DNA of 64,000 bases from contig JANNOI010000041.1 in NCBI GenBank assembly GCA_031398975.1, positions 1-64,000 on the forward strand, written 5' to 3'. Below are positions 61,686 through 64,000 of the stretch, piece by piece (position 1 is the stretch's first letter; each line of letters opens with the position of its first letter). The notes beneath the pieces are model-generated. The model was given only the letters and a program-made list of their open reading frames with translations, made no database searches and was not told the origin of the DNA. The stretch is from JAKFWI01 sp031398975 (GTDB taxonomy: Bacteria; Pseudomonadota; Alphaproteobacteria; Caulobacterales; Aquidulcibacteraceae). A program made the translations under genes and the position numbers.

Positions 61686-62495
61686 TCAGCTCGACGGGGG
61701 TTCGGATCGTTCGAGGTGGCGATGGATATGCAGCCACGCCTCATCGCTCAGGGCCTTAAGCCGCGCATACATTTCCGCCGGCGCCGCCGCGGCGATTGCG
61801 TTTTTATAGGAGGCGCGCGCCTGCATCGCCTCAAACCAACGCGAGACATGCGAAAAGCGCGGCTGGACCCAGGGCCAGAGCCCGAACTGATAGAGCGATT
61901 GCACGTAAGGCGTTATGCAAAGATCAGCAAGGCTGAGCCGCGCGCCCGCCACGTAGGGCTGCCCGCTTGACAAGGTCTTGTTCATCTGGGCTACGAGTTC
62001 AACGATCGTCCCAATGGCGGCGCCCACGTCCTCGGCGGCGGAGCCTTCCTTGTACAGACGCAATTGACGCGCGCGACGTGTGGGGTCCTTGGTTTTCTCG
62101 ATCAGCGCGACCGCCTCGCTCTCGGGCTTTTTCAAAAAGCCCGGGCGCGCCAGAAACGGCCAGGCGAGCGCCCCGTTCGCAGGATGCCATTGCTCGTCCA
62201 CGGCGCGCATCCAAAGGCGCATGCCGGCGCGTTCATGCGCGTCTTCCGGGCGCAGGGCCGGCGTCGGGTATCGATCATCGAGATATTCGGCGATGACGCT
62301 GGACTCGGTCACGGCGCGATCGTCGTCGATCAGCGTAGGGATCACGCCCTTCGGGTTCAGGGCGAGATAGGCTGGACGGAGATTTTCCTTGCCGCCAAGG
62401 TCTATGAAGCGAAGGTCGTAGGCCAGCCCCTTCTCTTCCAGCACAAGTCGCACTTTCTGCGAGCAGGGGGAAAAGGGCGCGTAACACAATTGCAT
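61686..62495 (-). CDS. Glutathione S-transferase
   Basis: 269 residues. Thioredoxin-like N-terminus MQLCYAPFSPCSQKVRLVLEEKG (Ser/Cys near the usual active-site position), cis-Pro/Ser segment NPKGVIPTLIDDDRAVTESSVIAEYLDDRYP, then the helical C-terminal domain (LSLADLCITPYVQSLYQFGLWPWV). GSTs occur in many aromatic-degradation clusters (BphK-like). Converges with the amidohydrolase gene. Confidence 0.9.
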   Translation of the reverse strand: MQLCYAPFSPCSQKVRLVLEEKGLAYDLRFIDLGGKENLRPAYLALNPKGVIPTLIDDDRAVTESSVIAEYLDDRYPTPALRPEDAHERAGMRLWMRAVDEQWHPANGALAWPFLARPGFLKKPESEAVALIEKTKDPTRRARQLRLYKEGSAAEDVGAAIGTIVELVAQMNKTLSSGQPYVAGARLSLADLCITPYVQSLYQFGLWPWVQPRFSHVSRWFEAMQARASYKNAIAAAAPAEMYARLKALSDEAWLHIHRHLERSEPPSS

Positions 62496-62530
62496 CGGCG
62501 TCGCTCCGAGTGTGGCGGGGCCTCGAGCGT

Positions 62531-63397
62531 TTACATCTGTTCCTGCCGCTTATGGCCCCAGTCGGACGGCACGTCGTAACGGCTGACGGACCAGGTGGCG
62601 TCGTTCACCTCGATGGCGTCGGCGCCATATTCCACCTCGAAGTCGGACGGCGTTTTGACGTAAAAGGAGATCATCCGATCATTGATATGGCGCCCGATAT
62701 TTTTGAAGAACGGCGTCTGGGTTTTGCGCACGAGGTCCCATCCCCGGCCGATATCGTTGACCGACAAGGTTTCCAGCATGAAATGGGCGAGGCGCTTGGC
62801 GTTGGGGCGGGCGGGCTCCACCGCAATCGAATGGTGCCTGCCATTGCAGCGCATGAAGGTTATGTCCCAGACATAATCGGTGATCTTGAAGCCAAAAACG
62901 TCCCGGAACAGCGCCACGACCTTTTCCGGCTCCGGGGTTTGCACCACGATATGGCCCAGGCCGAACGGGCCGGTTTTGAAGCCCGAGAGAGGGCGGCCGT
63001 GGCGGACTGGGACATGGCGCAGGATGGTCGGCCCTACATAAAGCTCCATCGGCAGCGAACCGATCTCGAAGCGCGCCAACGCCATCACACCGCGCTGCTT
63101 GGCCTCCTCCGGGCTGGCGGAGACGATTTCGACCCCCGCTTTCGAAACGCCCTCCACGGCGGCCTTGAACGCCTCCGGCGTCGGGCACTCCCATCCGGCG
63201 TAAATCATGTCCTCGGCAGCGCCTGGATGGATGGCGATCCGCCAAGCATAATCGTCGATCCGGCACCGCGTCACGCCTTGCGCATCGGGCTCGGAAACTT
63301 CGGCGCCGCAAATATCGCGCAGCAATCGCGCCCAGCCGGCGATGTCGGTCGCTTCGACGCCGACATACCCAAGCGATGCGATGAGACCTTGAGCCAT
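62531..63397 (-). CDS. Type I extradiol ring-cleavage dioxygenase
   Basis: 288 residues with two VOC (bleomycin-resistance-fold) modules, as in 2,3-dihydroxybiphenyl 1,2-dioxygenases. The Fe(II) ligands are in the second half: His149 (FGLGHIVVQTP), His205 (KRLAHFMLE) and Glu256 (FEVEYGADAIEV). ATG 63397 has GAGGGG 5 bases upstream. Provides the ring-fission product for the hydrolase at 53361-54221. The C-terminal SRYDVPSDWGHKR is typical of BphC-like enzymes. Confidence 0.93.
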   Translation of the reverse strand: MAQGLIASLGYVGVEATDIAGWARLLRDICGAEVSEPDAQGVTRCRIDDYAWRIAIHPGAAEDMIYAGWECPTPEAFKAAVEGVSKAGVEIVSASPEEAKQRGVMALARFEIGSLPMELYVGPTILRHVPVRHGRPLSGFKTGPFGLGHIVVQTPEPEKVVALFRDVFGFKITDYVWDITFMRCNGRHHSIAVEPARPNAKRLAHFMLETLSVNDIGRGWDLVRKTQTPFFKNIGRHINDRMISFYVKTPSDFEVEYGADAIEVNDATWSVSRYDVPSDWGHKRQEQM

Positions 63398-63435
63398 GAT
63401 CACCCCTCGTCGCCGTTCAAACCGGCGCTTGATCT

Positions 63436-63450
63436 CCTAATATAATTAGC
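63436..63450. promoter_or_regulatory. CCTAAT-type candidate operator upstream of the extradiol dioxygenase
   Basis: CCTAATATAATTAGC, with CTAAT / ATTAG arms three bases apart, 39 bases upstream of the dioxygenase start. A half-site CCTAATAAC lies at 63570-63578, on the other side of the same gap. Confidence 0.45.
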
Positions 63451-63624
63451 TATTACGATTGTCATTCGGCAATCAAGAAAAAATGCCATGTTTCCTTAAA
63501 AAACCGCTCCGGCCGAGGGCGCCGACGCCGCCGCGTCCGGCGGCTTGCCCGAAAACAATATTCGGATATCCTAATAACCTTATAGTCCGGTCCAGGACGC
63601 GTCTTTCGGACAAAGGAATATGGC

Positions 63625-64000
63625 ATGCCCCGGCAGCACTTTTGGGCCCGCTTTTCGTTCGTTCGCGAAGCGGCGGCGCACGCCTTCCTCAACGCCGCCA
63701 TGCCCTTGGCGGTGATGAGCGTGGGGTCGCTGCTGGCGCATCGCCCGGAATTGCGCGCCTATGCATGGACGGTCGTCGCGCCCTGGAGCGCGATCGCTGC
63801 GGTGATCGTGATCGGTTTGTGGGCAGTCTATGGCCGTACGCGAGGCGCCGCGCCCCCGTGGCTCGCAATTCCCGGTTTTGCTTTGGCGACAGCGGCGGGC
63901 GCCGCGATCCTGTCCAGCGTGTGGTTCGGCGTTGGCTCGGGGGACTGGGTCGCGGGGGCGATCCATGGCGCGCCGGCCGGCCTGCTTTCCGGCGCCATTT
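63625..64000 (+). CDS. Unrecognised membrane protein, 5' part
   Basis: About 125 residues to the window edge, from ATG 63625 with AAGGA 7 bases upstream (beginning MPRQHFWARFSFVREAAAHA). At least three hydrophobic segments are visible (around 25-38, 48-68 and 80-100), separated by charged or Pro-rich loops. It reads as a polytopic inner-membrane protein, possibly a transporter or an acyltransferase-like protein, but no family motif is recognised. Divergent from the extradiol dioxygenase gene. Confidence 0.55.
   Translation, partial: MPRQHFWARFSFVREAAAHAFLNAAMPLAVMSVGSLLAHRPELRAYAWTVVAPWSAIAAVIVIGLWAVYGRTRGAAPPWLAIPGFALATAAGAAILSSVWFGVGSGDWVAGAIHGAPAGLLSGAI

Overview
The window is high-GC DNA (roughly 65-70 % by eye, apart from the first ~300 bases) that reads as an alphaproteobacterial chromosome, most likely Caulobacterales/Hyphomonadaceae-like. 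Pointers are the recG / sdhE-mfd neighbourhood, a PopA-like degenerate GGDEF protein, tightly overlapping ATGA/GTGA/TTGA gene junctions, and frequent GTG/TTG starts. Taxonomy is inference from gene content only.

Layout. 1-1.1 kb: an AT-rich left edge with the 5' end of a minus-strand gene, then a secreted hypothetical protein. 1.2-5.5 kb: an RND efflux pair (membrane fusion protein plus HAE1-type pump), followed by a convergent cytochrome c lipoprotein. 6.2-9.3 kb: a cysteine synthase - sulfurtransferase - cystathionine beta-lyase operon. 9.6-16.4 kb: an unusual plus-strand run of six genes: two exported proteins with CsgG-like and FlgT-C-like parts, a COG3014-like protein, a YcfL-like protein, an LpoB/CsgG-like protein, and a membrane-anchored TIR-domain protein. 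This is my best candidate for an undescribed system. 16.5-26.8 kb: housekeeping lipid and DNA-repair genes (cyclopropane-fatty-acid synthase, photolyase, RecG, SdhE, Mfd) and the PopA-like protein. A ~113-bp dispersed repeat occurs twice here in opposite orientations, plus a 28-bp remnant; all three supply stop codons.

26.9-39.5 kb: a first catabolic block: CecR-like TetR, FrnE-like DsbA protein, glutaryl-CoA dehydrogenase, LysR, esterase, CoA ligase, thiolase, and Rieske dioxygenase alpha/beta. Divergent from these are an amidohydrolase and a MIP18/PaaD-like protein, followed by NTF2-like, Ohr/OsmC and NmrA-like genes. 39.7-48.6 kb: a second block, a compact plus-strand operon of the 2-aminobenzoyl-CoA / salicylyl-CoA type. 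It comprises a flavin monooxygenase/old-yellow-enzyme fusion, SDR, MarR, enoyl-CoA hydratase, acyl-CoA dehydrogenase, thioesterase, Rid protein, SnoaL-like protein and a FadB-like fusion. 48.6-50 kb: a ferritin-like DUF892 protein and a TetR with a basic tail.

50.2-63.4 kb: a third block, a meta-cleavage pathway. It has a type I extradiol dioxygenase, a meta-cleavage-product hydrolase, 2-oxopentenoate hydratase, acylating acetaldehyde dehydrogenase and hydroxyoxovalerate aldolase. Around them are an intradiol dioxygenase, a beta-keto acid cleavage enzyme, an ACMSD-like amidohydrolase, a Rid protein, GST, cupin, MDR oxidoreductase and a TonB-dependent receptor. Three of its divergent intergenic regions carry CCTAAT-type sites that may mark one regulon; its regulator is not in the window. 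63.6-64 kb: the start of an unrecognised membrane protein. Together the last 37 kb suggest a degrader of aromatic compounds that imports the substrate, opens the ring by CoA-dependent and meta-cleavage routes, and feeds acetyl-CoA and pyruvate into central metabolism.
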